Shown: positions 1 to 8,172, numbered from the stretch's first letter. The stretch: DNA of 64,000 nucleotides from Spongiibacteraceae bacterium (GCA_028280715.1 JANQLG010000014.1:1-64000); one strand, 5' to 3'. Notes: generated by a model not told the origin, from the letters alone. Made by a program: numbers and translations.

Positions 1-71
1 ACTTGATACCCTTTTTCTATGAGAGCGTAATAAGCGGGTATGATCGTATTTCCTGCTTCAGAGACTTTCAT
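1..71 (-). CDS. 5' part of a cassette-borne gene, unknown function (runs off window)
   Basis: An ATG at 71 on the minus strand opens a frame that stays open to the window edge, giving 23 residues beginning MKVSEAGNTIIPAYYALIEK. It lies on the cassette side of the integron attI-like site and points away from the integrase, as cassette genes do. No clear Shine-Dalgarno sequence precedes it. I do not recognise a named family; the composition looks like real protein rather than random translation. There is no GTTRRRY cassette boundary between this ORF and the attI-like site, so it probably belongs to the first cassette. Too little is visible to assign a function. Confidence 0.5.
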   Translation of the reverse strand, partial: MKVSEAGNTIIPAYYALIEKGYQ

Positions 72-85
72 GGTACTTATTCACA

Positions 86-199
86 TCAAAAAATATAACA
101 GTTAAATAGACGACAAATTGTCCTGTTTAAACAGGACAAAATGAGACATATCCCCATCGCCGAAAAGCTTAGATCACTTCTTACGTTATTGTTTTCCAT
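86..199 (-). CDS. possible 37-aa cassette leader ORF
   Basis: A 37-codon frame starts at ATG 199, only 11 bases after the attI-like core at 211-217, and ends at 86. An AAGAAAG stretch upstream could serve as a weak ribosome-binding site. First-cassette genes typically start this close to the recombination point. The product (MENNNVRSDLSFSAMG and so on) has no recognisable domain. A perfect 22-bp palindrome (118-139) sits inside the frame, which argues that the DNA may be kept for structure or binding rather than for the peptide. It could be a leader for the following ORF or a chance frame. Confidence 0.3.
   Translation of the reverse strand: MENNNVRSDLSFSAMGICLILSCLNRTICRLFNCYIF
118..139. 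repeat. perfect 22-bp palindrome inside the first cassette
   Basis: The left arm TTGTCCTGTTT is followed at once by its exact reverse complement. It is not a LexA box, because the CTG and CAG are separated by 6 rather than 10 bases, and it lacks the RYYYAAC/GTTRRRY ends of an attC site. It could be a regulator binding site or a hairpin within the cassette. Confidence 0.6.
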
Positions 200-210
200 A
201 AACTTTCTTT

Positions 211-217
211 GTTTAAC
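211..217 (-). other. attI-like integron recombination core (GTTAAAC)
   Basis: On the minus strand this reads GTTAAAC, matching the integron core consensus GTTRRRY, with cassettes expected to begin after the G and run leftward. It lies about 100 bases upstream of the integrase start, and is the only GTTRRRY match on the minus strand between the integrase gene and the window edge. Position and orientation fit an attI site next to a divergent intI. The accessory integrase-binding repeats of attI cannot be recognised by eye. Confidence 0.65.
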
Positions 218-286
218 GACCGCTTGTCGAATGGGGAAATGTAGCAATTTGCGATATATCCTTGCACAATAGCTATCAACATGAAA

Positions 287-306
287 TACTGTATAAAAAT
301 ACAGCA
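287..306 (+). promoter_or_regulatory. LexA (SOS) box overlapping the intI promoter
   Basis: The sequence TACTGTATAAAAATACAGCA contains CTG-N10-CAG with an AT-rich centre, a close match to the gammaproteobacterial LexA consensus. It ends 12 bases before the integrase start and overlaps a plausible -10 (AATACT, 285-290) with a weak -35 (TTGCAC, 262-267; 17-base spacing). LexA control of integrase genes is established for class 1 and Vibrio integrons; here SOS induction of the integrase is inferred from the site. Confidence 0.88.
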
Positions 307-318
307 TAAGGATTTGCT

Positions 319-1284
319 ATGGCTTCACCATTTATTCAATCTATTCGTGATCATCTTCGTTCCCGTCATTACAGTAAGCGAACAGAGCAAACTTATATTT
401 ATTGGATTTTATTTTTCATAAGATTTCACAATAAAACACATCCCTCACAAATGGGAGGCCCGGAGATCGGCCAGTTTCTTGATCACTTAGCGTTAAATCG
501 TAAAGTTACTCCTTCTACACAAAAGACAGCACTTAATGCTCTAATTTATCTGTATAAACGTTTTCTAGGCCAGGAGAACATTCATATTGATCACTACAGT
601 CAAGCATCTAAGCCCAAAAAGCTACCCGTAGTACTAACTCGCACAGAGGTACGCTTGCTCATTAATCATTTACAAGGCGAATATGCTTTGTGCGCCAAGC
701 TGATGTATGGCTCAGGTTTGAGATTAATGGAAACCTGCAGATTGCGTATTAAAGATATCGATTTCGACAAACAATGCATTTATATACATGAGGGAAAAGG
801 CAACAAGCAAAGAATAACTACTTTAGCAACAATCTGCTGTGCCGATTTACAACGTCAAATTGATCAGGCACGAATCTATTGGGAGGAAGACTGCCAGGCC
901 GAGCTATGGGATGGCGTTTATCTTCCTTATGCTTTAGCAAGAAAATATCCACGAGCACCATTCGAATTTGCCTGGCAATATCTCTTCCCGGCTAGAAAAC
1001 GTACTCAAGATAAACGCAACAATAATAAAGTTCGCAGGCATCATATCTATGAAAAATCTGTGCAACGTGCTGTAAAGACTGCTGTGAAGGCAGCCAATAT
1101 CAATAAAATGGCCTCCTGCCATTCGTTGCGGCACAGTTTTGCTACCCATCTATTAGAGCGAGGTGCGGACATTCGCACAGTGCAGGAGCAATTAGGGCAT
1201 TCTGATGTAAGAACCACTGAAATTTATACTCATGTATTGAATAGAGGCGGTCGTGCTGTTATCAGCCCACTAACTGATTTATAA
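319..1284 (+). CDS. intI: integron integrase (IntI family tyrosine recombinase)
   Basis: A 321-residue site-specific tyrosine recombinase that would insert and excise gene cassettes at attI and attC sites. An N-terminal SAM-like core-binding domain (about 1-95) is followed by the catalytic domain with Arg135, Lys160, His268, Arg271, His294 and nucleophile Tyr303 (EIYTHV). Between them, residues about 194-224 (AELWDGVYLPYALARKYP, then FAWQYLFP) form the extra patch found in IntI proteins but not in XerC/XerD, which separates this from ordinary Xer recombinases. The ATG at 319 has AAGGA 6 bases upstream. The gene is intact and faces away from the cassette side. It is transcribed from a LexA-boxed promoter, so cassette shuffling is probably tied to DNA damage. 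Confidence 0.95.
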   Translation: MASPFIQSIRDHLRSRHYSKRTEQTYIYWILFFIRFHNKTHPSQMGGPEIGQFLDHLALNRKVTPSTQKTALNALIYLYKRFLGQENIHIDHYSQASKPKKLPVVLTRTEVRLLINHLQGEYALCAKLMYGSGLRLMETCRLRIKDIDFDKQCIYIHEGKGNKQRITTLATICCADLQRQIDQARIYWEEDCQAELWDGVYLPYALARKYPRAPFEFAWQYLFPARKRTQDKRNNNKVRRHHIYEKSVQRAVKTAVKAANINKMASCHSLRHSFATHLLERGADIRTVQEQLGHSDVRTTEIYTHVLNRGGRAVISPLTDL

Positions 1285-1322
1285 ATTTATCATTCAATGT
1301 GTATTGCTTTGCATAATATTTA

Positions 1323-1991
1323 TTAGAACACTGTAGTTTCAACTTCTATCAAAAGTGTATGATTAAAGCTTAAGGTGGCTAATAGTAAATCGCCGGCATT
1401 AAGTGACCCAACACCTGCGGGCGTGCCCGTTAACACTACATCACCCGGTAACAAACTAAAGCTTTGGCTTATTTCGATCAACAAATTAATCACTGGGAAC
1501 AACATCGCCGATGTATTGCCCGATTGCTGAATGTCACCGTTTCGTTTGAGTTCCAGGTCAATATTTTGCAGATCAACTTCCGCCAAAGGCACAAATTGTG
1601 ATAACGGACAGGCACCATCAAAAGCCTTAGCACGCTCCCAGGGCTGGGCTTTTTCTTTTAACTGGTTTTGCATATCACGAAGGGTTAAATCGAACGCCAG
1701 GCCGATGCCCGCAATGGCAGCTTTGACTTGTTCTGCATTGGCATTTTTTAATCGCTTTCCAATCAGCACTGCTAACTCTAATTCATGATGGCAACTGCCC
1801 TGATCTTTTGGTATCACAATAGGCTCAGCCATATTAACGGCGCTGGTGGCAGGCTTTATAAAGAGAATAGGTTGTTTCGGAATCGAGTTATTCAACTCCT
1901 TGGCATGGTCGGCGTAGTTTCTACCCACACAAACAATCTTACCCAAGACATCAGTGCACTGAATGCCTTCAGCCAGTTGGTGTTTATACAT
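1323..1991 (-). CDS. fumarylacetoacetate hydrolase (FAH) family protein
   Basis: A 222-residue single-domain FAH-family enzyme, like the FAHD1/YcgM acylpyruvases and oxaloacetate decarboxylases that cleave C-C bonds in 2-oxo acids with a divalent metal. The metal ligands are visible in HHELELAVLIG (two glutamates near residues 70-72) and the aspartate of FDLTLRD near 100; LTGTPAGVG and the following glycine-rich turn are family hallmarks. AGGA lies 7 bases before the ATG. It follows the S9 peptidase by 16 bases on the same strand and is probably co-transcribed. The exact substrate cannot be read from the sequence. Confidence 0.9.
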   Translation of the reverse strand: MYKHQLAEGIQCTDVLGKIVCVGRNYADHAKELNNSIPKQPILFIKPATSAVNMAEPIVIPKDQGSCHHELELAVLIGKRLKNANAEQVKAAIAGIGLAFDLTLRDMQNQLKEKAQPWERAKAFDGACPLSQFVPLAEVDLQNIDLELKRNGDIQQSGNTSAMLFPVINLLIEISQSFSLLPGDVVLTGTPAGVGSLNAGDLLLATLSFNHTLLIEVETTVF

Positions 1992-2007
1992 TACTAATTC
2001 CTAAAGC

Positions 2008-4119
2008 TTAGTGAACCGTGTTTTCTGGTGAACCAATGTGTAGCTCTAAAAACGCCAGCACTTTTTCAAAGTAATCTATTCGATTATGAGTCTTTACAAT
2101 GCCATGCCCTTCATCGTGATAACGATAAGCTTGAAAGTCGTGCTGGCGCCGCTGCAGGGATTCTACCATTCGATCAAAATGCTTTATATCAACACGCCAA
2201 TCTTTTTCACCGTGAAACAACATCACTGGAGCCTGCAGTTGATCGATATGATAAAGGGGAGAGAAATTTTTTAGCTGATCTTTGTTAGTGCCTATGGCAT
2301 CTTTTAAATAATTTTTGCCGTAGTTTGTGTCATTAATATCAGCCGTCGACCACATTAAATTTAAATCATAAATGCCGGATATGCTAATTGCACATTGAAA
2401 TAACTCTGGCGCTTTTATCGTTGACATAAGTGCCGAGTACCCACCAAATGAACTACCGAGTATGCAGGTTTTTTTTGCACTAACTCCTGATTGTTGCTGT
2501 GCCCAACGGGTGGCATCGATAATATCCCGCTGAATAGCATCACCCCATTGTTGATAACCTGCCTGTGCAAACCCGGCACCATAACCCGCTGAACCGCGAT
2601 AATTAATTTGTAGCACAGCGTAACCTCGTGAAGCTAACAGTTGAACCGTTGAGCGATTTTTCCAGAAGTCACGCACCCCGTGTGGACCACCATGAGGAAT
2701 AACGACTAACGGCGCCGACGCTTCAGCATTATTTTTCTCCAATGGCAAGGTTAAATAACCATGCAGTTTTTTTCCATCGCTAGCGGCTAATTGGATCGGC
2801 TGCATAGTGGTCATCGGCTTATCTTCAAACCAACTTTTAACAGCCATGAGCTTTTTCAATTCGTTGGTGACTGCATCGAATAAATAAAAGTGGCCGGGTG
2901 TAGTATCACTTTCCACATGTACCACAATTTTTGAACCATCGGCTGTACTGCTGCGAACCCGCAATCGTGTTTTCTTGAAGGTTTTTTGCAATTGTGAGAG
3001 ATGCCGGCCGATAGGATGTTGTTTATCAATTATTTCCAAATCAGGATAATCGGGATCATAACGCACATAGATCAACTGGTTTTTTTGTGGATCGGAAAAA
3101 ATGGAGGTTGGATCAACAGTTGGATGATGAAAGACCTGCTGTTTTTCTCCGGTATTGAAATCGTATAAGTAAATTTTGTCGGTGCTATCGAGAAACTCGG
3201 CCCAAAGGTAAGCCTTATCATCATCCTGCGCGGAGAACACTCCAACACTTTCTGCTTCAATTGGAAGATCGCCTAACAACTCCCATTTTCCATTTTTATT
3301 ATTATCAGTTACTTTATTAGTCACATAACGATGCACGATACGCTGGTTACTTTTTTTCTTTTCGTCAATTAATAGACCAACACTGAAACGCAGCTCACCT
3401 GATGCTGAAAAGACAAAGTCCGCATAAGCAGATGGCGCTTTGGCAATTAATTTTGTTTTGCCATTAATCACATTAACTTTCACCAGCTCCACTTTTTCGC
3501 CATCCCGATTACTGCGATGCCAGGGCGTGTAACGAATTAGAATATGCTCATCATCTTCCGGTAATGTATGAGCGATTTCAGCATAGCCGTGTAGATCGTT
3601 AAGATTGCGGCTGGTCCAGCGGCTGATTTTATAACCCTGCCGCTTGACGATAGGTTTTCTTACACCGGTGGAAATACGAATAGAATCCAGCTCTCCAATA
3701 TTGGCTTGATGTGGCAGCAGCCTGCGGCCACGGGTAAAACCAACTATCAGATAATCGTCTGTCACCCAAACCGGATCGTTAGGGCGATTACCACTACCGG
3801 CGGCGATACGCGTAATCTCAGACAAATCCGCTGCGTTGAGAATGACTATTTCTCCCTTGCCATTGATGCCACGTTTTTCCACCGCCAGATAACTGCCGGA
3901 AGGTGAAATGATGACATCGAGATTTTCGCCGGGACGGGCAAATTCTTCTATGGAAAGCGAGGAAGAAGCGGATGAAACAGCTGACTGAGCATAGGCATTA
4001 ACCGACACCAACAAACCAGCTATAAAAAGCCAGCTATAACAAAGCCGATTTAGCTTATGCGACTTTTGCACAGCTGTTACAGTAGTTATTAAATCTGTAG
4101 TGGTTAAGAATCTGCCCAT
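2008..4119 (-). CDS. secreted S9 family peptidase (prolyl oligopeptidase-type)
   Basis: A 703-residue serine peptidase of the S9 (prolyl oligopeptidase/acylaminoacyl peptidase) family. The N-terminus carries a hydrophobic segment ending ...VNAYAQS, consistent with a signal peptide, though the first 25 or so residues are longer than usual and an internal start is possible. Residues about 50-430 form a beta-propeller-like region, followed by an alpha/beta-hydrolase domain with PHGGPHG, nucleophile Ser near 557 in GSSFGGYSA, an aspartate in GEKDWRVD and a histidine in DEGHGI. It probably degrades peptides in the periplasm. It is upstream of the FAH gene and likely in one transcript with it. Confidence 0.92.
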   Translation of the reverse strand: MGRFLTTTDLITTVTAVQKSHKLNRLCYSWLFIAGLLVSVNAYAQSAVSSASSSLSIEEFARPGENLDVIISPSGSYLAVEKRGINGKGEIVILNAADLSEITRIAAGSGNRPNDPVWVTDDYLIVGFTRGRRLLPHQANIGELDSIRISTGVRKPIVKRQGYKISRWTSRNLNDLHGYAEIAHTLPEDDEHILIRYTPWHRSNRDGEKVELVKVNVINGKTKLIAKAPSAYADFVFSASGELRFSVGLLIDEKKKSNQRIVHRYVTNKVTDNNKNGKWELLGDLPIEAESVGVFSAQDDDKAYLWAEFLDSTDKIYLYDFNTGEKQQVFHHPTVDPTSIFSDPQKNQLIYVRYDPDYPDLEIIDKQHPIGRHLSQLQKTFKKTRLRVRSSTADGSKIVVHVESDTTPGHFYLFDAVTNELKKLMAVKSWFEDKPMTTMQPIQLAASDGKKLHGYLTLPLEKNNAEASAPLVVIPHGGPHGVRDFWKNRSTVQLLASRGYAVLQINYRGSAGYGAGFAQAGYQQWGDAIQRDIIDATRWAQQQSGVSAKKTCILGSSFGGYSALMSTIKAPELFQCAISISGIYDLNLMWSTADINDTNYGKNYLKDAIGTNKDQLKNFSPLYHIDQLQAPVMLFHGEKDWRVDIKHFDRMVESLQRRQHDFQAYRYHDEGHGIVKTHNRIDYFEKVLAFLELHIGSPENTVH

Positions 4120-4236
4120 AAATTCAAGGCGAACATATACTCAATGCTCAACAACGCTTTAGACAATCTTTGAACAAAAAGTTTACCACGCCAGGCAGCA
4201 GGGCGTGCATTAAATAAAAGACGTTCTTACGATTTG

Positions 4237-5643
4237 CTAATCGAATATTTTTCCAGGATTCATCACACCATTAGGATCAAATACCTGCTTGATCTGGCGC
4301 ATTAGTTGAATTTCTTCCTCACTGCGACTGAAACCGAGAAAATCCTTTTTAATCAAACCTATTCCATGCTCTGCCGATACACTGCCGCCGAAATTTTTGA
4401 TCTCTTCAAAAATTTCCTGGCTGACATCGTGGCATTTGTCATAGAACTCATCCTTGTTCCAGTCATCGGGCTTGAGGATATTCAGGTGTACATTGCCATC
4501 GCCAATATGACCAAACCAGATAATTTCGAATTCCGGGTAACGAGCGTGTACCAGCTCATCTACCTTGGCCAAAAAAGCTGGCATTTTAGAGACATGCACC
4601 GAGAGATCGTTTTTGTAAGGGATCCAGCGCGAGATGGTTTCAGAAATATCTTCACGCAAACGCCACAAATTTTGCAGCTGCTCCAGGCTTTGGCTCATCA
4701 CACCATCTAACACCCAGCCCTGCTCGACGCAGTGCTCGAAAAGCGCCATGGCCTGATTCTCTACATCGTCGCTGATATTTTCAAATTCAATCAGCGCATA
4801 AAAAGCCGCCTGTGTTTCGAAGGGGCGTTGCAGGCCCTGATGCTCCACCACTTTTTCCAACGCTTGCTCGGAAAAAAACTCAAAGGCTGTTAATTCCAAT
4901 GAAGCCTGAAAGGCCTTCAGCACATCCATAATGGCGCCGAACTCAGGTACACCCAGTACAAAAGCCGTTAAGCCTTTGGGCTGCTTGGTAAGCGAAATGG
5001 TCGCTTCTGTGATCAATCCCAATGTACCTTCGGCACCAATAAACAATTGGCGCAGGTCGTAGCCGGAGTTGTTTTTCATCAGGCCACGGTTCAGCTCCAG
5101 CACTTCACCATTACCTGTAACTACCTTAAGGCCCGCCACCCAGTCGCGGGTCATGCCATATTTAATAACCTTGATCCCGCCCGCATTGGTGCTGATATTG
5201 CCGCCAATCTGGCTGGAACCACTGGAGGCAAAATCGACGGGATAAAACAGCTCCTGATCTTCAGCAAATTGCTGTAATTGTTCAGTAATCACCCCCGCCT
5301 GACACACCACAGTGCGATCAATGGGGTTGAAATCACGGATGCCATTCATCGCATCCATCGCCACTACAATTTCCCCTTTACTGGCTACTGCCCCCGCTGA
5401 CAAACCAGTTCTACCGCCAGAGGGCACTATCGCCAGTTGCTGTTCATTAGCCAGTTTGACGATGGCCTGCACCTGCTCGGTGGTTTGTGGCAAAACAATG
5501 GCCACAGGCTTTGGGTCGTAGACCTTAGTCCAGTCCTTTCCATAAAAAGCCAAAGAATCAGCATCTATATGCACTTTACCTTCGCCAACAATAGCCGTTA
5601 GCGCCTCAAGTGTAGATTCAGGCAAAGGTTGTACATCACTCAT
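4237..5643 (-). CDS. FAD-binding D-2-hydroxyacid dehydrogenase, likely D-2-hydroxyglutarate dehydrogenase
   Basis: A 468-residue flavoprotein with an N-terminal FAD-binding PCMH domain (PSGGRTGLSAG; ISTNAGGIKVIKYGMTR) and a C-terminal FAD-oxidase domain (FGHIGDGNVHLN and SAEHGIG, with conserved His and Glu for metal and substrate). The GlcD/DLD/D2HGDH family oxidises D-2-hydroxy acids to 2-oxo acids. It is divergent from serA; in Pseudomonas the same gene pair works as a couple, SerA making D-2-hydroxyglutarate as a by-product and this enzyme recycling it, so that function is the best guess. The ATG at 5643 was chosen because GAGGA lies about 11 bases before it; an in-frame TTG at 5664 is less likely. 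D-lactate is the main alternative substrate. Confidence 0.85.
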   Translation of the reverse strand: MSDVQPLPESTLEALTAIVGEGKVHIDADSLAFYGKDWTKVYDPKPVAIVLPQTTEQVQAIVKLANEQQLAIVPSGGRTGLSAGAVASKGEIVVAMDAMNGIRDFNPIDRTVVCQAGVITEQLQQFAEDQELFYPVDFASSGSSQIGGNISTNAGGIKVIKYGMTRDWVAGLKVVTGNGEVLELNRGLMKNNSGYDLRQLFIGAEGTLGLITEATISLTKQPKGLTAFVLGVPEFGAIMDVLKAFQASLELTAFEFFSEQALEKVVEHQGLQRPFETQAAFYALIEFENISDDVENQAMALFEHCVEQGWVLDGVMSQSLEQLQNLWRLREDISETISRWIPYKNDLSVHVSKMPAFLAKVDELVHARYPEFEIIWFGHIGDGNVHLNILKPDDWNKDEFYDKCHDVSQEIFEEIKNFGGSVSAEHGIGLIKKDFLGFSRSEEEIQLMRQIKQVFDPNGVMNPGKIFD

Positions 5644-5804
5644 CACAAATCGATTCCTCAACAAACATCATACTTAACGGGTATATCGCTCCCAGATTGG
5701 TAGTTAACCCCAGACTAACCAACAGGCACTAGCAGAAATGGGCCGGTATGATACCATACGCGCCTTTTTCTCAAAGCCTCTGACAGCGGCTGGCAGCTAG
5801 CCTA

Positions 5805-5875
5805 TTATTCAGGCCACTATTTTATTCAAGCCACTATTTTCGGGTTACTTTTTAGGTTTCGGGTTACTTTTTAAG
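5805..5875 (+). repeat. two adjacent tandem duplications upstream of serA
   Basis: A 17-base unit TTATTCAGGCCACTATT (5805-5821) is repeated at 5822-5838 with one change. Immediately after, a 19-base unit TTTCGGGTTACTTTTTAGG (from 5838) is repeated at 5857-5875 with one change. Both lie between the divergent dehydrogenase and serA promoters, so they change promoter or leader spacing for serA. Confidence 0.9.
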
Positions 5876-5898
5876 CTCACTATGCAGGAGTATCTTCC

Positions 5899-7128
5899 AT
5901 GAGCAAAACTTCTCTGGAGAAGAGCAAAATCAAATTTTTACTGTTGGAGGGTGTGCACCCTTCGGCAGTTGAAACACTCCAGGCGGCGGGCTACACCAAC
6001 ATTGTGACTCACCCCAAGGCTCTGCCTGAAGATCAACTGAAAGCTGAAATTGCCGATGCACATTTTGTTGGCATTCGTTCACGCACCCAGCTTACTGATG
6101 AGGTATTTGCCACTGCAAATAAACTGATTGCGGTCGGCTGTTTCTGTATCGGCACTAACCAGGTCAATCTCGATGCCGCCACTAAAAACGGCGTGGTGGT
6201 ATTCAACGCGCCTTTCTCTAATACCCGCAGCGTAGCTGAACTGGTTATCGCCGAAGCGATTTTATTATTGCGTGGCGTTGCCGAGAAAAATGCTCTGGCA
6301 CATCGCGGTGTATGGCAAAAATCGGCTGCAGGCTCCTTTGAGATTCGCGGCAAAAAGTTGGGCATTATCGGTTATGGCAGCATTGGTATGCAGTTGGGTG
6401 TTATCGCCGAGTCACTGGGTATGCAGGTAGTATTTTACGATGTGGTAAATAAATTGCCCGTGGGTAATGCCTCGCAAGTGAGAAACTTGAAGGAGTTATT
6501 GGCCACTGCTGATGTCGTGAGTCTACATGTGCCAGAAACCGCTTCCACTAAAGATATGATTGGTGAAGCTGAATTAAAACAAATGAAGGCGGGTGCGATT
6601 CTGCTCAATGCCTCGCGCGGTACTGTGATCGACATCGATGCACTGGCCGCCAGTTTGGAAAGTAAACATCTGGCCGGCGCTGCAGTAGATGTGTTCCCGA
6701 TTGAGCCGCGCTCTAATGACGATGAATTTATTTCACCATTGCGCCAGTTTGACAATGTCATCCTTACTCCTCATATTGGTGGAAGCACTATGGAGGCGCA
6801 GGAAAATATCGGCACTGAAGTGGCAGAGAAGCTGGCCAAGTACAGTGATAACGGTACATCGATTACTTCGGTGAACTTCCCGGAAGTGGCCTTGCCCGCT
6901 CACGAAGGCATGCACCGTTTACTTCACATACACAAAAATGTTCCCGGCGTCATGTCAGCTATCAACCAAGTGTTTGCTGAAAATGGTATTAATATTGGCG
7001 CGCAGTATCTGCAAACTAATGAAGACGTTGGTTATGTAGTTATTGATATCGATGCTGAATACAGCGACCTGGCGTTGAAAAAACTTAACGAAGTCGCTGG
7101 AACGGTTCGTACTCGGGTCTTGTTTTAA
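5899..7128 (+). CDS. serA: D-3-phosphoglycerate dehydrogenase
   Basis: A 409-residue enzyme catalysing the first step of serine synthesis, oxidation of 3-phosphoglycerate to 3-phosphohydroxypyruvate; SerA of this type can also reduce 2-oxoglutarate. The NAD-binding fold shows GIIGYGSIGMQLG (about 154-166), the catalytic Arg lies in NASRGT, and HIGGST carries the active-site His. A C-terminal ACT domain (about 335-409; HKNVPGVMSAINQVF) is the serine-feedback module. Length and layout match the E. coli-type enzyme. AGGAG lies upstream of the ATG. The last two codons belong to the 18-base tandem repeat downstream. Confidence 0.97.
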   Translation: MSKTSLEKSKIKFLLLEGVHPSAVETLQAAGYTNIVTHPKALPEDQLKAEIADAHFVGIRSRTQLTDEVFATANKLIAVGCFCIGTNQVNLDAATKNGVVVFNAPFSNTRSVAELVIAEAILLLRGVAEKNALAHRGVWQKSAAGSFEIRGKKLGIIGYGSIGMQLGVIAESLGMQVVFYDVVNKLPVGNASQVRNLKELLATADVVSLHVPETASTKDMIGEAELKQMKAGAILLNASRGTVIDIDALAASLESKHLAGAAVDVFPIEPRSNDDEFISPLRQFDNVILTPHIGGSTMEAQENIGTEVAEKLAKYSDNGTSITSVNFPEVALPAHEGMHRLLHIHKNVPGVMSAINQVFAENGINIGAQYLQTNEDVGYVVIDIDAEYSDLALKKLNEVAGTVRTRVLF

Positions 7129-7165
7129 CCTCGGCTCCTGTTTTAACCTCGGCTCTTGTTTTAAT
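7121..7165 (+). repeat. 18-bp tandem repeat including the serA stop codon
   Basis: The unit TGTTTTAACCTCGGCTCC starts at 7121, repeats at 7139 with one change, and a third partial copy (TGTTTTAAT) ends at 7165. The serA stop TAA lies within the first unit, so every copy carries a TAA in the same context. No terminator hairpin is obvious for serA, which converges on the hydrolase gene. Confidence 0.9.
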
Positions 7166-7198
7166 CGTGTACTTTGCTTTGCATCTGTCACTTAACTA

Positions 7199-8149
7199 TC
7201 AGCACAAGTCAGATACGTGCAAATCAAAATACATATCCATTGCGGCAAACATTTTGTCACGAATTTCAACGCTTTCATTAGCCAGGTGATGGCGACCGTT
7301 TTGTAAAAAAAGCACCTTCGCTGACGGAAATTTTTGTTGAATGACTGGCATATTCTTTTGCCAATCCACCGTTTCATCTTCTTTTCCCTGAATAATCAAA
7401 GGCGAAAAATTCAAGGGCTCAAGTTGAACAAAATGTTTAATCCATTTTTTTAATGCACCCACCCAAGCTAATGACAAATACTCCGACTGCAATGGGTCGT
7501 GATGTTCAAGAAAGTGGGTAAACTGCTCGTCATTAGAGTTTTCTGTAAATTCTCTTTTTCGTTTCTGAATAAAAGGCGCAACTAAACTATGCAAAATCGA
7601 GCCTACCGCCCAACCCCTTGGTTTGAATAATGGCGCCAGTAATACAGCTTTAGCAAAGGTGTCATCGCGTTCAGTTAATAGAAAGTCCATCAACACAGCT
7701 GCTCCTGTGCTTTGCGCGATGACATACCAGGGATGAGCAACATGTTCAGAAAAATAACTCAACACTGTTTTTAACACCGTTTGGTACTGCGTAAAGTCTT
7801 GAATACTGGCCTGCTCACCGGTAGAGAGCCCATGCCCTGGCCAGTCGAGTACCACTACGGACAGTTTACGTTGCAGGCAATAATTAATCACATGGCCAAA
7901 TAATCCTGAGTGATCAAAATAACCTGGCAAAATAAAACAGGTTTTATCAGCTTGTTTGTGTTCAAAATAATGAGTCACAATATTAAAGCGCTCGCAGACC
8001 AGATGACCAAAGTGGTGAGCCACATTGTCATAATGCTCTTCGAAATCGATATTGTAATGGCGAAAGTAATCGCGCTCAGCGTCGCTGATAGCCGGCTGAT
8101 AGCTGACATCTAACGCTTTAAGTTGTGCAGCCAGTGCTTGTAAATTCAT
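7199..8149 (-). CDS. alpha/beta hydrolase (lysophospholipase/monoacylglycerol lipase-like)
   Basis: A 316-residue serine hydrolase of the Hydrolase_4/S33 type. Visible features are an oxyanion region near CFILPGYFDHSGLFGH, VVLDWPGHGLS, the nucleophile elbow YVIAQSTGAA (AxSxG instead of the usual GxSxG), an acid residue in GKEDETVDW and the catalytic His in NGRHHL. There is no signal peptide, so it is probably cytoplasmic or peripheral and acts on acyl-glycerols or lysophospholipids. It is separated from the upstream fba gene by a terminator and has no strong Shine-Dalgarno sequence. The substrate is inferred from the family only. Confidence 0.82.
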   Translation of the reverse strand: MNLQALAAQLKALDVSYQPAISDAERDYFRHYNIDFEEHYDNVAHHFGHLVCERFNIVTHYFEHKQADKTCFILPGYFDHSGLFGHVINYCLQRKLSVVVLDWPGHGLSTGEQASIQDFTQYQTVLKTVLSYFSEHVAHPWYVIAQSTGAAVLMDFLLTERDDTFAKAVLLAPLFKPRGWAVGSILHSLVAPFIQKRKREFTENSNDEQFTHFLEHHDPLQSEYLSLAWVGALKKWIKHFVQLEPLNFSPLIIQGKEDETVDWQKNMPVIQQKFPSAKVLFLQNGRHHLANESVEIRDKMFAAMDMYFDLHVSDLC

Positions 8150-8172
8150 AACTTAAACAAAATTTGAAAGAA

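Noticed and set aside
101..107. A second GTTRRRY match (GTTAAAT) on the plus strand
   Set aside because: It is in the wrong orientation for a cassette boundary and has no RYYYAAC partner at attC distance upstream on that strand.
118..139. The palindrome as a second LexA box
   Set aside because: CTG and CAG are separated by 6 bases, whereas LexA boxes need 10.
5665..5898. A glycine or other riboswitch upstream of serA
   Set aside because: The region is filled by two tandem duplications and shows no aptamer-like paired core.
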